From: Ehretia macrophylla
Lineage: Eukaryota > Streptophyta > Magnoliopsida > Boraginales > Ehretiaceae
Reading direction: 5' to 3'
Assembly: GCA_037974665.1 (NCBI GenBank)
Contig: CM075771.1
Span: 38,114,425 to 38,178,424 of the forward strand
DNA length: 64,000 nt
Shown: one piece after another, positions 9,517-20,827 of the stretch
Layout: each line of letters opens with the position of its first letter
Position numbering within the stretch: position 1 is the first letter of the stretch
Position numbers and translations under genes: made by a program
The notes under the pieces: model-generated
What the model was told of the DNA's origin: nothing
The model's database searches: none
The model's input: only the letters and a program-made list of their open reading frames with translations

Positions 9517-10931
9517 GAGTAAGATAGAGATAAATCAGAGTCATGATGACCCAAGAGACTATTGTTAGACCACCGTATCTATGTGCATTGTTTCACTTCT
9601 AGAAACTAGCAGTTGGAGACTTCGAATTGTGGTCGTCGAATAAGAGGGGTGAATTTTGTAGTGATAGTTAAATAAGTAATTGATTACTTTTGAAGTTCTA
9701 TTAGATTATATTGTGGTTATAATTCTTATGTTGATACAACCTTGAAGTTATCTCGTGTAAGTATTTTATGAGCTCGGTCATTTCGGTACCCATTTATAGT
9801 CCTAGGATTGTTGTTGTACGGTCGGTAACCTAGTAGAGTATTGATATCACTTACATGGCGATAAACCCAGCTTAGTAACATTAATGTCGAAGATATATTG
9901 GCGAGCATTAAGTGTTCGAAGGGATGACTAGGTCGCTAAGTGAGTAGGACCATTGTCCTCTTAAGTATGACGTAACCATGGATTAAGGTGAGTAGAATTT
10001 ATTTGAGGTTGAAGCTATTTGTCTTAGGAAATTTGGATAAGATTAAAAGAAAGTTCTAAAGCCTCGTGACTTGAAAATAGAGATTTGAATATGGAAATAA
10101 ATTGTGGATCACAAGCTGATGAAGCTTACTGAAAAGTTGAACTAGTTCTACATGATTAGTTACTCATGCAATTTCAATGGCAATTTGTTGGTGGTACTTA
10201 ATAAACCTTAGAGTTTGAGTTTCATGAACCTCAACAGTCTTTCTCCTTGATTACGGGCATGAAGGTTAACGAAGCTGGGAAAGGATGTTAGTGAATAGGA
10301 GCCTATGATTAGGAGACTAGTCATTAGAAGATTTGCTAATCTAATGTACCTGCGAGATAAGAAGGGCTATAATACCATCAATAGATGACGATTTGAGATG
10401 GATCAGTTTGTTTGGAGAGTTTTTCCTAAAAATAGAGTCGTATTGTGGAAATAATCCATAACATGTGTATGTCTTACGTGCTAACAATTTGAAGCTAGTA
10501 GATATGATATGTAAATCGGATATAGACCTATCATCTTGAAATTAGTGTATGTAACCATAAGATCGCGGTATTATTGTGATATTCCTTTTGAGGTATGGAT
10601 GCGAGATTGAAACAACATGAGTCATGATTTTGGAGTTATAGTTCTATTGTTAGGATACCAATGCAGTTTTGATGACTATGTTTGGAGATTCTAACCTTAG
10701 TTAATGAACTCGACCTTAAGATCAATTGGAGAAAAGAGAGTTGTTCAAAGGAACGAACTGTAAATGTAGGGGTCACACCGAATTAAATGATTGGAGAAAG
10801 CTAGGAAGTGAATTCGTTGTGGTAAGAGAGATCACAGAGCAAAGGACGACCCGGAGTTGAAAATGACAATGGTCGGAATCCGTCTAAATGACCTTAACAA
10901 GTAAGAATGAATTTCGGGACGAAATTCTTTT
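9517..10931 (+). other. Non-coding internal region of element B
   Basis: About 1.4 kb of AT-rich sequence with frequent stops in all frames. I recognise no gag, protease, RT, RNase H or integrase motif, even in fragments. Only the last 25 bp or so match the sequence just before A's purine tract. Either the coding part of B decayed or B is a non-autonomous family member with a non-coding interior that relied on enzymes from A-like copies. Confidence 0.7.
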
Positions 10932-10944
10932 AAGGAGGGGAGGA
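10932..10944 (+). other. Polypurine tract of element B
   Basis: AAGGAGGGGAGGA is identical to the tract of element A at 5910-5922 and directly precedes the LTR start TGTGAGGCCC at 10945. Confidence 0.9.
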
Positions 10945-10954
10945 TGTGAGGCCC

Positions 10955-11420
10955 AACACTGAATAACGTGTCTTACCTCGATTTGCGCGCCTTAGACCTA
11001 AAATTATATGACCGACCTAAGATTACGTGTCCTGTCTTGGTTTTCGTGCATACCTCGTTATACGTGCCTTAACCTAGAATTGTGTGCCCTAATCTTCGAT
11101 ATACGTGCGATACCTAGATAAACATGCCATGACCTTAATTTACGTGCGAGACCTTGATTTACGTGTGTCTCTTCGTTTTGTGTGCATTAACTTTGAACTG
11201 TGTGCCTTAACCTAGGTTTAAGAGTCGTGTCTTGAATTACGTGCATTGCATTGAATTACGTGCCTTATTTTGATCTACGTTCATTCACCTAGGATTGCGT
11301 GTGTTAGCATTAAAATCCGTGCACTTATCTTGAAGTATGTGCCTTAGTCTTGAAATACGTGTTGTACCTCGTAGTTCGTGTCTCCCTCGTAATTCGTGCC
11401 CTAGACCTTGGAATCCGTTC
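10955..11420 (+). repeat. Expanded degenerate short-period repeats in LTR B
   Basis: Roughly twenty diverged copies of a 20-27 bp motif built on TTGAATTACGTGCCTTA. It is the same motif as at 5938-6140 but more than twice as long, so the LTR has gained or lost repeats by slippage or unequal exchange. Confidence 0.75.
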
Positions 11421-11886
11421 CACCACGTTAATCAAGAAAGAATCCTACACAAAGCACTAGACAATAAAATAATCCTACACAATCCACTAACCAATATTAT
11501 ATTCCTAATTCAAATTCTCTACAAACTCCACTAACAATAAAATAATACTAAACTATTCCTACATTTTCCACTATCTATTATTCTATTCATAATTCAACTC
11601 ATCAACAAACATTCCTATATTTTATTCTACCTAGATTCCCTAATTTCTCAACATTCCTATGACAATTCTAATGACACAAATGCATAAAAAAAAATTAGTC
11701 CTAGATAAACTATGACAAAACACTCAACACAATGCATAAAAAATTGCCCAAAACCACCTCAATTTCCTCCCATTTTCGACCAAACCACTCATGGCCCATG
11801 CTAACATTTCAAAATTCCTCTTGAAGACATAAAAATCAGAATTGCTAAACTCAAGGCTGAACCCATGCATCAACTTTTGCAAAAAG

Positions 11887-11959
11887 CCTCATTTTTCTCT
11901 CATTTCTCTCACTTTCCTCACATTTCTCTCTCTCCCTCTCATTTTCTCTCTCCATTTCA
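11887..11959 (+). other. Pyrimidine-rich tract in LTR B
   Basis: The counterpart of 6606-6678: C/T-only blocks ending TCTCTCTCCATTTCAG. The splice-donor-like AGGTGAGT follows at 12104-12111. Confidence 0.6.
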
Positions 11960-13444
11960 GTTTTGGCTGAGTTCTTCATCTCCATAGCTTCTCTTCTTCA
12001 CACCATAGCTAAACCAAGCAAGCCACAAGCAAAGGACCTCAACCGAACAAGCTAGGATGCAAAAATCACTCATGCATGTGCATTGAAGCTTCATTTTCGG
12101 CCTAGGTGAGTTACTAAGCTTCCATTTCTTTTCTTCAAGTCCTAAATACATGCATGTACTAAGAGATTGCTTACTAGGCTAGGAAAAATAGAGAAAACCA
12201 AGTTGGAAACTCGGCTAAGCAAGAAGAGGAAGAAATTTGAGGCTCAACAAGGTTTTTGTGCATCTTTTGGTTGATTACAAAGGTGAGGGTTAAAAGCTTT
12301 TGAAAACTCTTTGAAATTTCACATGCATGCTCATAAATGTGTGTATTTGCTTCTGTAATTGAGCCATATGGTCGTTCATAAGCTTAAACAACCATGCATG
12401 GCAAGATCTTGGCTTGAAAATGATGCTAGGTGAAGTCGAAGTGGATGACAGCTCTCTGACCAGTCTGTTCGAGGTAAGTTTAGCTATGCAAATGATGTTG
12501 AAAATGCTTGAAAATTGGTGGGTAACTATTTTGGACAGTTTTGAACATTTTTCCCAGAAATAGGCCGAAGCAAATTTTGACTCTAAGGTCCTCAAAATGG
12601 CAAATCATTAAAATGTGACCAAATCTGGAAATCTGGGAAAATGAATCAGGTTTTGGCAGATGCACTGACCTTGTGGAGCGAACCATGTTTGACTTAGTAA
12701 ATGTTGTCAAAAATGCATGAAAATTGGTGTGCTACTATATTTTTCAGTTCTAGACAATTTTGTCAGAAATGGACCAAAGCTAAAAATAACTCTAAGGACC
12801 TCAAAAACGTCAATTTCTGAAAAGTGTGCAAATCTGGACAGTTTTGTGCTACCTCACTGTTTCGGCCATAACTAATGATTCTGAACTCCAATTGATGCAA
12901 GGTTTGTTTCTGAGTTTAGTTAACTTCTTAAGCTTTAATTTGAAATCTTATTCACTGAATTTTGATATTTTTTGATTATCCTATTGATTGTGGGAAAACA
13001 GCCTATTGCAGTAAAGGTTTCACTTAGTTATATGCTTGGAAAATTGTTGTAACCCCTCTTGTGGTGCTAATTGCTTGGAATTGTGGTGTTGGGATGTTGT
13101 GTGGACTGTTTTGAGTACTTGAGGATGTTTGAATTGAATGATGCATGACTTGTGAATGAACTTGAGTTGATTTAGGGTTTAATCACATGGTTAAGCATGA
13201 AACGGAAACCCTAATGACCAGGTAGTCTTGCTAAGTGTTGATCATTTAGATATTTTGTGGAAATTATATGCTTAGTGGGCTGCCCGTAAATGTCTTATAA
13301 GCTTAAATGTAATTTTGATCATTGCATGTGGAAAAATAGGCTTTTCTTGCATCCGAACCCACGTAGATGTTGTTGCATGTTGAATAATCGTATCACTTGA
13401 TTACGTGGACTTCGAAATGAGTTATATGGATTGACTTGCATTTG

Positions 13445-13812
13445 TTACATGGCTGCCCGTTTAATGTTCATATGACTCTATGTGTTCTACAAAGTGAAAT
13501 TTCATGTCAAGCATGCCTCGTTCGTTTACTTGGCAATATGTGATCTTGAAATTGCTCGGAGGCAACCTACTTTGTTGTCCTCCTAAAGTGAATTGTTAAA
13601 AGATATTCAATGGTTTATTTGAACATGATTACTTGGCTGCCCGTTAAAGTTTAATTGCTTTCAAATGGATATATGAAATGATTATATGTTCTTACAATGC
13701 CTTATATGCCAATATGTCAAAATGTGATCATATACTTGCTCGGAGGCAACCTACTTTGTTGACCTCCTAATGTGAAATGTTAAATGACATAAATGGGCAT
13801 TGTATACAAGGT
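13445..13812 (+). repeat. 184-bp tandem duplication in LTR B
   Basis: GGCTGCCCGT at 13451 recurs at 13635, and the GGAGGCAAC stem-loop at 13558 recurs at 13742, both 184 bp apart. LTR A has one copy of this segment (about 8165-8345). The two halves have diverged in the AT-rich middle, so the duplication is not very recent. Confidence 0.8.
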
Positions 13813-14065
13813 TGCAACCTTTCAGTGTGGCATGGTAGTGTTTCACACACGCCGGGCGGCATCGGGCTTGCCGGTGTTACCGTGACTACCATGGTCCAAT
13901 TCCCTCTCTCGCTTGGCATTTCACCCTCGGAGAGTTGGGTCGTAGGTTTCGGGGTACATCCGGAGTACACCCAATTGGGAGCGATAAGTGGATTATTGAA
14001 GTCGGCCGCACCAAATGAATCGAAATTGATATTGAGAGCAAATGCTCACCGTATCCTTTTTACTA

Positions 14066-14209
14066 TGTGTATAAGTACTCTCGCTTGGTTCCTAGATAAC
14101 CTCGGGGAGGAAAGACTGGTATTCATGTTCTTGTGCTTATATGTAAGTACTCTCGCTTGGTTCCTAGAGAACCTCGGGGAGGAAAGACTAGCATTTCTGT
14201 TCCCTTACT
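14066..14209 (+). repeat. 72-bp tandem duplication in LTR B
   Basis: The block TAAGTACTCTCGCTTGG...GAGGAAAGACT at 14072 is repeated 72 bp later at 14144. LTR A has it once (8612-8660). The TATA-like core is kept in the first copy and altered in the second. Confidence 0.8.
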
Positions 14210-14381
14210 TTGTATCCGTTACTCGATTTGTTTCTTATAATTGCGTACCTTATTATTTGTAATACGTGACATGTTCTCAAAAAGAGTTTTCATAAATTGA
14301 ACCGGAAAATGAGTTTCAAAACGTATTTCTCGTTCCCCCTCGCTGAGTTCATAAGGACTCACCCTCTTTTTCATCACAGGG

Positions 14382-14441
14382 GAAGAAGAACAGGTACAGG
14401 TACCCGAGGACGGTGTACCTAATGATGAACCCCTGGAGTGA
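14382..14441 (+). other. Short acidic reading frame after a splice-acceptor-like site in LTR B
   Basis: This is the counterpart of 8823-8882: same start (EEEQVQ), same end (VPNDEPLE-stop), no indels, three changed residues in the middle and two silent changes near the end. Its candidate acceptor is CACAG ending at 14379. Coding status is uncertain. Confidence 0.3.
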
Positions 14442-15076
14442 TTGCCTGTCTTGTGTGCCTTGCGTGATTATGGCTATTTGTGAACTATGCTACTTGAAGA
14501 CTATTTCTTTTATGTTGCTCGTTTTTTATTGATGTAAATGACCCCGTTGTAATTTGGGTCTAATTTTGAGATTGTACTATCTATAACCGGACGAACTTTT
14601 ATTTGGTTGTTTGCTTTCGTTTTCTTAATTAGTAGTTATCGTAGGCATTCAAACCCTTAGATGAACAATCAACTAAGTTAATTCTATCTAATTTCACTTA
14701 GGTGTTCATTTGCAAACTAAAGGATAATAGGTACTTGCATGATAGGAAATTGAAAAATAAACGGGGCATAGTTATCATGTTAGGCTTATTAACCAAACGA
14801 GAGTTTCAAGATAAACTAGTAGGCAAATTGGTTGGTGACAAATATGAGTCCTTAATGAAATTGGATTAACGATTGGAATAATTGAGGCGTTAAGAGAATT
14901 AGCTCAAACCAAAGAGTCCAATTACAGCCGTTATGTTGCCGGTTTTTCGAAAAACTTTGGAGTTTAGGCTAAAAACGATAAGTGTTAAATCTTTATAAAT
15001 AGTTAAGTACGAGACGTGACTTGAATGTTTAGTTCACACCCTAGTCTAACCTTATTGGCCTGGTTGGGGCGTGACA

Positions 15077-15441
15077 TACGCAGCGCACAGCATACCGTTG
15101 CAAATCTCTCTGAGTGCTCTACGACAGGGGCAGTCAGCCTGCTCGCTGTGCCCGTTTTTGGAGACCAAAATCGAACGTTTTCATCAGTTTTATGCCACTT
15201 TTCTTCTTTTGCTTTGTTTTTCCATCCCAGATCGTACATCGTGAGCTGTTAAAAGGACGACAACTTGACTCGTGGGACATCAGAGGGCCCTACAACGTGT
15301 CGATATCATCTCTTGCGAGGATGCTGCGTTGTTGAAGCGGATGGGTTGTCGTTAAACCCATTGGGCCTTTTGAATAGGCCATCTCACTAGGTTGGGACTG
15401 TGAACCGTTAACACATAAAGGAATTGTGCCTTCAAGATGAC
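15077..15441 (+). repeat. Right half of a 5S spacer interrupted by element B
   Basis: Sequence after the LTR starts in mid-spacer at TACGCAGCGC and continues normally to copy 1. It shares rare variants with the spacer after copy 4 (17755-18010), such as GTGCTCTACGAC, GAGACCAAAATCG and CCCAGATCGTACATCG, so those two units are recent relatives. Confidence 0.93.
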
Positions 15442-15560
15442 GGGTGCGATCATACCAGCACTAATGCATCGGATCCCATCAGAACTCCGAAGTTACGCGT
15501 GCTTGGGCTAGAGTAGTACTAGGATGGGTGACCCCTTGGAAAGTCCTCGTGTTGCACCCC
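15442..15560 (+). rRNA. 5S rRNA gene, copy 1 of 73
   Basis: The 5S rRNA is the small RNA of the large ribosomal subunit, made by Pol III. The 119-bp gene runs from GGGTGCGATC to GTTGCACCCC, whose ends pair as helix I (GGGTGC with GCACCC). Internal promoter boxes lie at about nt 50-64 (box A), 67-72 (IE) and 80-97 (box C), using the animal numbering by homology. This copy differs from the window consensus at C28T, A55C, G68T, C95T and G99A; A55C hits box A and G68T the IE. It is the first gene after the element B insertion, 366 bp away. Confidence 0.96.
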
Positions 15561-16119
15561 CTTTTCAATTATTTTTGCCCTGGTTAGGGTTGCCAAGTTA
15601 CTTTATCCACCAAATCTCTATTACCGAATCCCATTGAACATTGGGCAAGACAACTTCGCTTCACGTAGAGGCCGGGCCCGCAAACCGATGGCATAGGGTT
15701 TGTGACCATGTCTCCGTCGCTCTGGTGCCCATAACTTTTGATTTGTAAGGAGTTACGTGGCGCACAGTATACCGTTGCAAAGCTCTCTGAGTGCTCTACG
15801 ACGGTGGCAGCCAGCATGCTCGCTGTGCCCATTTTCGGAGCCCAAAATCGAATGTTTTCATCAGTTTCAGGCCACTTTTCTTCTTTTCCTCTATTTTTTC
15901 ATCCCGGATCGTACGTCGTGAGCTATTAAAAGCACGACAACCTGACTCGCGGGACATCAGAGGGCCTTACAATGTTTTTGATATAACGTCTTGCGAGGAT
16001 GCTGCGTTGTTGAAACTGATGGGTTGTCGTTAAGCCCATTGGGCCTTTTGAATGGGCCACCTCTCCAAGCTAGCACAGTGAACCATTAACACATATAGGA
16101 ATTGTGCCCTCAACATGAC

Positions 16120-16238
16120 GGGTGTGATCATACCAGCACTAATGCACCGGATCCCATCAGAACTCCGAAGTTAAGCGTGCTTGGGCGAGAGTAGTACTAG
16201 GATGGGTGACCCTCTGGGAAGTCCTCGTGTTGCACCCA
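16120..16238 (+). rRNA. 5S rRNA gene, copy 2 of 73
   Basis: Three differences from the window consensus: C6T (leaves a G-U pair in helix I), C94T in box C and C119A at the 3' overhang. Box A and IE are intact. Confidence 0.97.
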
Positions 16239-16796
16239 ATTTTCAATTTTTTTTGCCCTGGTTAGGGTTGCCAAGATACTTTATCCACCAAATCTCTATT
16301 ACCGAATCCCACGGAACATTGGGCAAGACCACTTCGCATCACGTAGAGGCCGGGACCGCAAACCGAGGGTGTAGGGTTTGTGACCAGGTCTCCGTCGTTC
16401 CGGTGCCTATAACTTTTGATCCGTAAGGAGTTACGCAGCGCACAGCAAACCTTTACAAAGCTCTCTGAGAGCTGTACGACGTGGGCAGCCTCCTTTCTCG
16501 CTGTGCCCATTTTTGGAGTGCAAAATCGAACGTTTTCATCAGTTTCAGGCCATTTTTCTTCTTTTGCTCTGTTTTTTCATCCCGGATCGTACGTCGTGAG
16601 CTGTTAAAAGGGAAACAACCTGACTTACAGGACATCACAGGGCCCTACAGCGTGTTGATATCACGTCTAGTGAGGATGCTGCGTTGTTGAAGCGGATGGG
16701 TTATCGTTAAGCTCATTGGGCCTTTTGAATGGGCCATCTCTCTAGGCTGGCTCTGTGAACCGTTAACAAATATAGGAATTGTGCCCTCAACATGAC

Positions 16797-16915
16797 GGGT
16801 GTGATCATACCCGCACTAATGCACCGGATACCATTAGAACTCCAAAGTTAAGCGTGCTTGGTCGAGAGTAGTACTAGGATGGGTGACCCCCTCGGAAGTC
16901 CTCGTGTTGCACCCC
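16797..16915 (+). rRNA. 5S rRNA gene, copy 3 of 73
   Basis: Seven differences: C6T, A16C, C34A, C39T, G48A, G66T and G97C. Boxes A and IE keep consensus; box C is changed only at its last base. Confidence 0.96.
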
Positions 16916-17446
16916 ATTTTCAATTTTTTTTCCCTGGTTAGGGTTGTCAAGATACTTTATCCACCAAATCTCTATTATCGAATCCCACGGAACATTGGGG
17001 AAGACAACTTCGCTTCACGTAGAGGCCGGGCCCGCAAACCGAGGGCGTAGGGTTTGTGACCAGGTCTCCGTCGCTCCGGTGCCCATAACTTTTGATCTGT
17101 AAGGAGTTACGTAGTGCCCAGCATATCGTTGCAAAGTTGTCTGAGAGCTCTACGACGGGGGCAGTGAGCTTGCTCGCTGTGGCCATTTTTGGAGCCCAAA
17201 ATCGAACGTTTTCATTAGTTTCAGTCGACTTTTCTTCTTTTGCTTAGTTTTTCCGCCCCGGATTGTACGTTGTGAGCTGTTAAAAGGACGACAACCTGAC
17301 TCGCGGGATATCAGAGGGCCCTACAACGTGTCGATATCACGTCTTGCGAGGATGCTGCGTTGTTGAAGCGGATGGGTTGTCGTTAAGCCCATTGGGTCTT
17401 TTGAATGGGCCATCTCTCTCGGCTCGGACTGTGCCCTCAACATGAC

Positions 17447-17565
17447 GGGTGCGATCATACCAGCATTAATGCACCGGATCCCATCAGAACTCCGAAGTTA
17501 AGTGTGATTGGGCGAGAGTAGTACTAGGATGGGTGACCCCCTTGGAAGTCCTCGTGTTGCACCCC
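17447..17565 (+). rRNA. 5S rRNA gene, copy 4 of 73, lacking the upstream TATA-like element
   Basis: Differences are C20T, C57T, C61A and G97T, two of them in box A. About 27 bp just upstream (GTGAACCGTTAACACATATAGGAATT region) are deleted, so GGACT joins directly to GTGCCCTCAAC and the -27 element is gone. Transcription is therefore doubtful. Confidence 0.95.
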
Positions 17566-18123
17566 CTTTTCAATTTTTTTTGGCCAGGTTAGGGTTGCCA
17601 AGATACTTTATCCACCAAATATATATTACCGAATCCCACGGAACATTAGGCAAGACAACTTCGCTTCACGTAGACGTCGGGCCCGCAAGCTGAGGCCGTA
17701 GGGTTTGTGACCAGGTCTCCGTCGCTCCGGTGCCCATAAATTTTGATCAGTAAGGAGTTATGTAGCGCACATCATACCGTTGCAAATCTCTCTGAGTGCT
17801 CTACGACAGGGGCAGTCAGCCTGCTCGCTGTGCCCGTTTTTGGAGACCAAAATCGAACGTTTTTATCAGTTTTATGCCACATTTCTTCTTTTGCTTTGTT
17901 TTTCCATCCCAGATCGTACATCGTGAGCTGTTAAAAGGACGACAACTTGACTCGTGGGACATCAGAAGGCCCTACAACGTGTCGATATCATATCTTGCGA
18001 GGATGCTGCGTTGTTGAAGCGGATGGGTTGTCGTTAAGCCCATTGGGCCTTTTGCATGGGCCATCTCTCTAGGCTGGGAGTGTGAACCGTTAACACATAT
18101 AGGAATTGTGCCCTCAACATGAC

Positions 18124-18242
18124 GGGTGTGAACATACCAGCACTAATGCACCAGATCCCATCAGAACTCCCAAGTTAAGCGTGGTTGGGCGAGAGTAGTA
18201 CTAGGATGGGTAACCCCCTGGGAAGTCCTAGTGTTGCACCCC
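18124..18242 (+). rRNA. 5S rRNA gene, copy 5 of 73
   Basis: Differences: C6T, T9A, G30A, G48C, C61G, G89A and C107A. G89A alters the core of box C and C61G box A. Confidence 0.96.
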
Positions 18243-18799
18243 ATTTTCAATTTTTTTTGCCCTGGTTAGGGTTGCCAAGATACTTTATCCACCAAATCTC
18301 TATTACCGAATGCCACGGAACATTGGGCAAGACAACTTCGCTTTAGGTAGAGGTCGGGCCCGCAAACCGAGGGCGTAGGGTTTGTGACCAGGTCTCCGTC
18401 GCTCCGGTGCCCATAACTTTTGATCCGTAAGGAATTACGCGGCGCACATCATACCGTTGCAAAGCTCTCTGAGATCTCTACAACGGAGGCAGTGAGCTTG
18501 CTCGTTTTGCCCATTTTTGGAGCCTAAAATCGAACGTTTTCATCAATTTTAAACCACTTTTCTTGTTTTGCCCTTTTTTTTTGTCCCGGATCGTACGTCG
18601 TGAGCTGTTAAAAGGACGACAACCCTACTCACGGTACATCAGAGGGCCTTACAACGTGTAGATATCACGTCTTGTGAGGATGCTGCGTTGTTGAAGCGGA
18701 AGGGTTTTCGTTAAGCCCATTGGCTTTTTGAATAGGCCATCTCTCTAGGCTGGGACTGTGAACCGTTAACATATATAGGAATTGTGCCCTCAACATGAC

Positions 18800-18918
18800 G
18801 GGTGTGATCATACCAGCACTAATGCACCAGATCCCATCAGAACTCCGAAGTTAATCGTGCTTGGGCGAGAGTAGTACTAGGATGGGTGACCCATTGGGAA
18901 GTCCTCGTGTTGCACACC
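18800..18918 (+). rRNA. 5S rRNA gene, copy 6 of 73
   Basis: Differences: C6T, G30A, G56T (box A), C94A, C95T and C117A. C117A breaks a helix I pair. Confidence 0.96.
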
Positions 18919-19476
18919 CTTTTCAATTTTTTTTGCCCTGGTTAGGGTTGCCAAGATACTTTATCCACCAAATCTCTATTACCGAATCCAACAGATCATT
19001 GGGCAAGACAACTCCACTTCACGTAGAGGCTGGGCCCGCTAACCGAGGGCGTAGGGTTTGTGATCAGGTCTCTATCGGTCCGGTGCCCATAACTTTTGAT
19101 CCGTAAGGAGTTACGTGGCGCACAGCATACCGTTGCAATGCCCTCTGAGAGCTCTACGACAAGGGTAGCCAGCTTGCTCCCAGTGCCCAATTTTGGAGCC
19201 CAAAATCGAACATTTTCATCAGTTTCAGGCCACTTTTCTACTTTTGCTCTATTTTTTCGTCCCGGATCGTACGTCATGAGCTGTTAAAAGGACGACAACC
19301 TGACTCACGGGACATCAGAAGGCCCTAAAACGTGTCGATATCACGTCTTGCGAGGATGCTACGTTGTTGAAGCAGATGGGTTGTCGTTAAGCCCATTGGG
19401 CCTTTTGAATGGGCCATCTCTCTAGGCTGGGACTGTGAACCTTTAACACATATAGGAATTGTACCCTCAACATGAC

Positions 19477-19595
19477 GGGTGCGATCATACCAGTACTAAT
19501 GCACCGGATCCCATCGGAACTCCTAAGTTAAGCGTGCTTGGGCGAGAGTAGTACTAGGATGGGTGACCCCCTAGGAGGTCCTCGTGTTGTACCCC
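19477..19595 (+). rRNA. 5S rRNA gene, copy 7 of 73
   Basis: Differences: C18T, A40G, G48T, G97A, A101G and C114T. Its spacer is subtype X, with GGTAGGGTTG in place of GGTTAGGGTTG. Confidence 0.96.
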
Positions 19596-20151
19596 CTTTT
19601 CAATTTTTTTTGCCCTGGTAGGGTTGCCAAGATACTTTATCCACCAAATCTCTATTATCGAATCCCACGGAACATTGGGCAAGACAACTTCGCTTCACGT
19701 AGAGGCCGGGCTCGCAAACCGAGGGCGTAGTGTTTGTGACCATGTCTCTATCGCTCCAGTGCCCATAACTTTTGATCCGTAAGGACTTATGTGGCGAACA
19801 GCATACCGTTGCGAAGATCTCTGGGAGCTCGATGACGGGTATGGCGAGCCTGCTCGCCGTGCCCCTTTTTGGAGCCCAAAATCAAACGTTTTCATCATTT
19901 TCAGGCTGCTTTTCTTCTTTTGCCCTCTTTTTCCGTCCCGGATCGTACGTCGTGAGCTGTTAAAAGGATGACAACTTGACTCTCAATACATCAGAGGGCC
20001 CTACAACGTGTCGATATCAAGTCTTATGGGATGCTGCGTTGTTGATGCGGATGGGTTGCCGTTAAGCCCATTGGGCCTTTTCAACGGGCCATCTCTCTAG
20101 GGTGGGACTGTGAACCATTAACACATATAAGAATTGTGCTCTCATCATGAC

Positions 20152-20270
20152 GGGTGCGATCATACCAACAATAATGCACCGGATCCCATCAGAACTCCGA
20201 AGTTAAGCGTGCTTGGGCGAGAGTAGTACTAGGATGGGTGACCTCTTGGGAAGTCCTCGTGTTGCACCGC
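20152..20270 (+). rRNA. 5S rRNA gene, copy 8 of 73
   Basis: Differences: G17A, C20A, C93T, C95T and C118G. C93T gives ACCTCTTGGG, close to the ACCTCC form of many other plants. Its spacer is of subtype Y. Confidence 0.97.
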
Positions 20271-20827
20271 CTTTTCAATTTTTTTTGCCCTGGTTAGGGT
20301 TGCCAAGATACTTTATCCACCAAATCTCTATTACCGAATCCCATGGAACATTGGGCTAGACAACTTCGCTTCACGTAGAGGCCTGGCCCGCAAACCGAGG
20401 GCGTAGGGTTTGTGACCTGGTCTCCGTCGCTCCGGTGCCATAACTTTTGATCCGAAAGGAGTTATGCAACGCACAGCATACCGTTGCAAAGCCCTCTGAG
20501 AGCTCTACGATAGGGGCAGCCAGCTTGCTCGCTGTGCCCATTTTTGGAGCCCAAAATCAAACATTTTCATCAGTTTTAGGCCACTTTTCTACTTTTGCTC
20601 TATATTTCTGTCCCGGATCGTACGTCATGCGCTGTTAAAAGGACGACAACCTGACTCGCGGGACATTAGAGGGCCCTACAACGTGTCGATATCACGTCTT
20701 GCGAGGATGTAGCGTTGTTGAAGCGGATGGGTTGTCGTTAAGCCCATTGGGCCTTTTCAATGGGACATCTCTCTAGGCTGGCACTGTGAACCGTAAACAC
20801 ATATAGGAATTGTGCCCTCAACATGAC

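Larger units (their letters stand above)
9517..15076 (+). mobile_element. Right part of a related LTR retrotransposon B, interrupted by element A and inserted in the 5S array
   Basis: B consists here of 1.4 kb of internal sequence, a purine tract and a 3' LTR. Its LTR and purine-tract region are homologous to those of A, so both belong to one family. The left end of this piece follows A's 3' LTR without a PBS, which fits A having inserted into the internal region of B; the rest of B should lie left of the window. The right end (15076) joins directly to a 5S spacer at the position that normally reads GGAGT|TACGC, so B is inserted in the 5S array. The expected 5-bp target duplication is TACGC (15077-15081). 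Confidence 0.88.
10945..15076 (+). repeat. 3' LTR of element B (4132 bp)
   Basis: It begins TGTGAGGCCC and ends CGTGACA, as in A. It is about 540 bp longer than LTR A, mainly because of the expanded short-period repeats at its left end (10955-11420), a 184-bp tandem duplication (about 13445-13812) and a 72-bp tandem duplication (about 14066-14209). The pyrimidine tract, splice-like sites, stem-loops and TATA-like site of LTR A are all present in the same order. No protein-coding gene is evident; the longest open frame (13777-14262) runs across the duplications and hairpin and is not convincing. Confidence 0.92.

Noticed and set aside
9517..9560. Start of a new internal region using A's 3' LTR as its 5' LTR
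   Set aside because: There is no TGGTATCAGAGC primer site after 9516, in contrast to 1134-1145 after A's 5' LTR.
13777..14262. 161-codon frame in LTR B as a gene
   Set aside because: It runs through the hairpin and the 72-bp duplication (giving repeated STLAWFL segments) and the LTR A counterpart is interrupted.
10945..15560. A Cassandra-type element, whose LTRs carry 5S-like promoter sequence
   Set aside because: The 5S sequence lies outside the LTR, beyond the TGACA end at 15076, and LTR B itself contains no 5S-like boxes.
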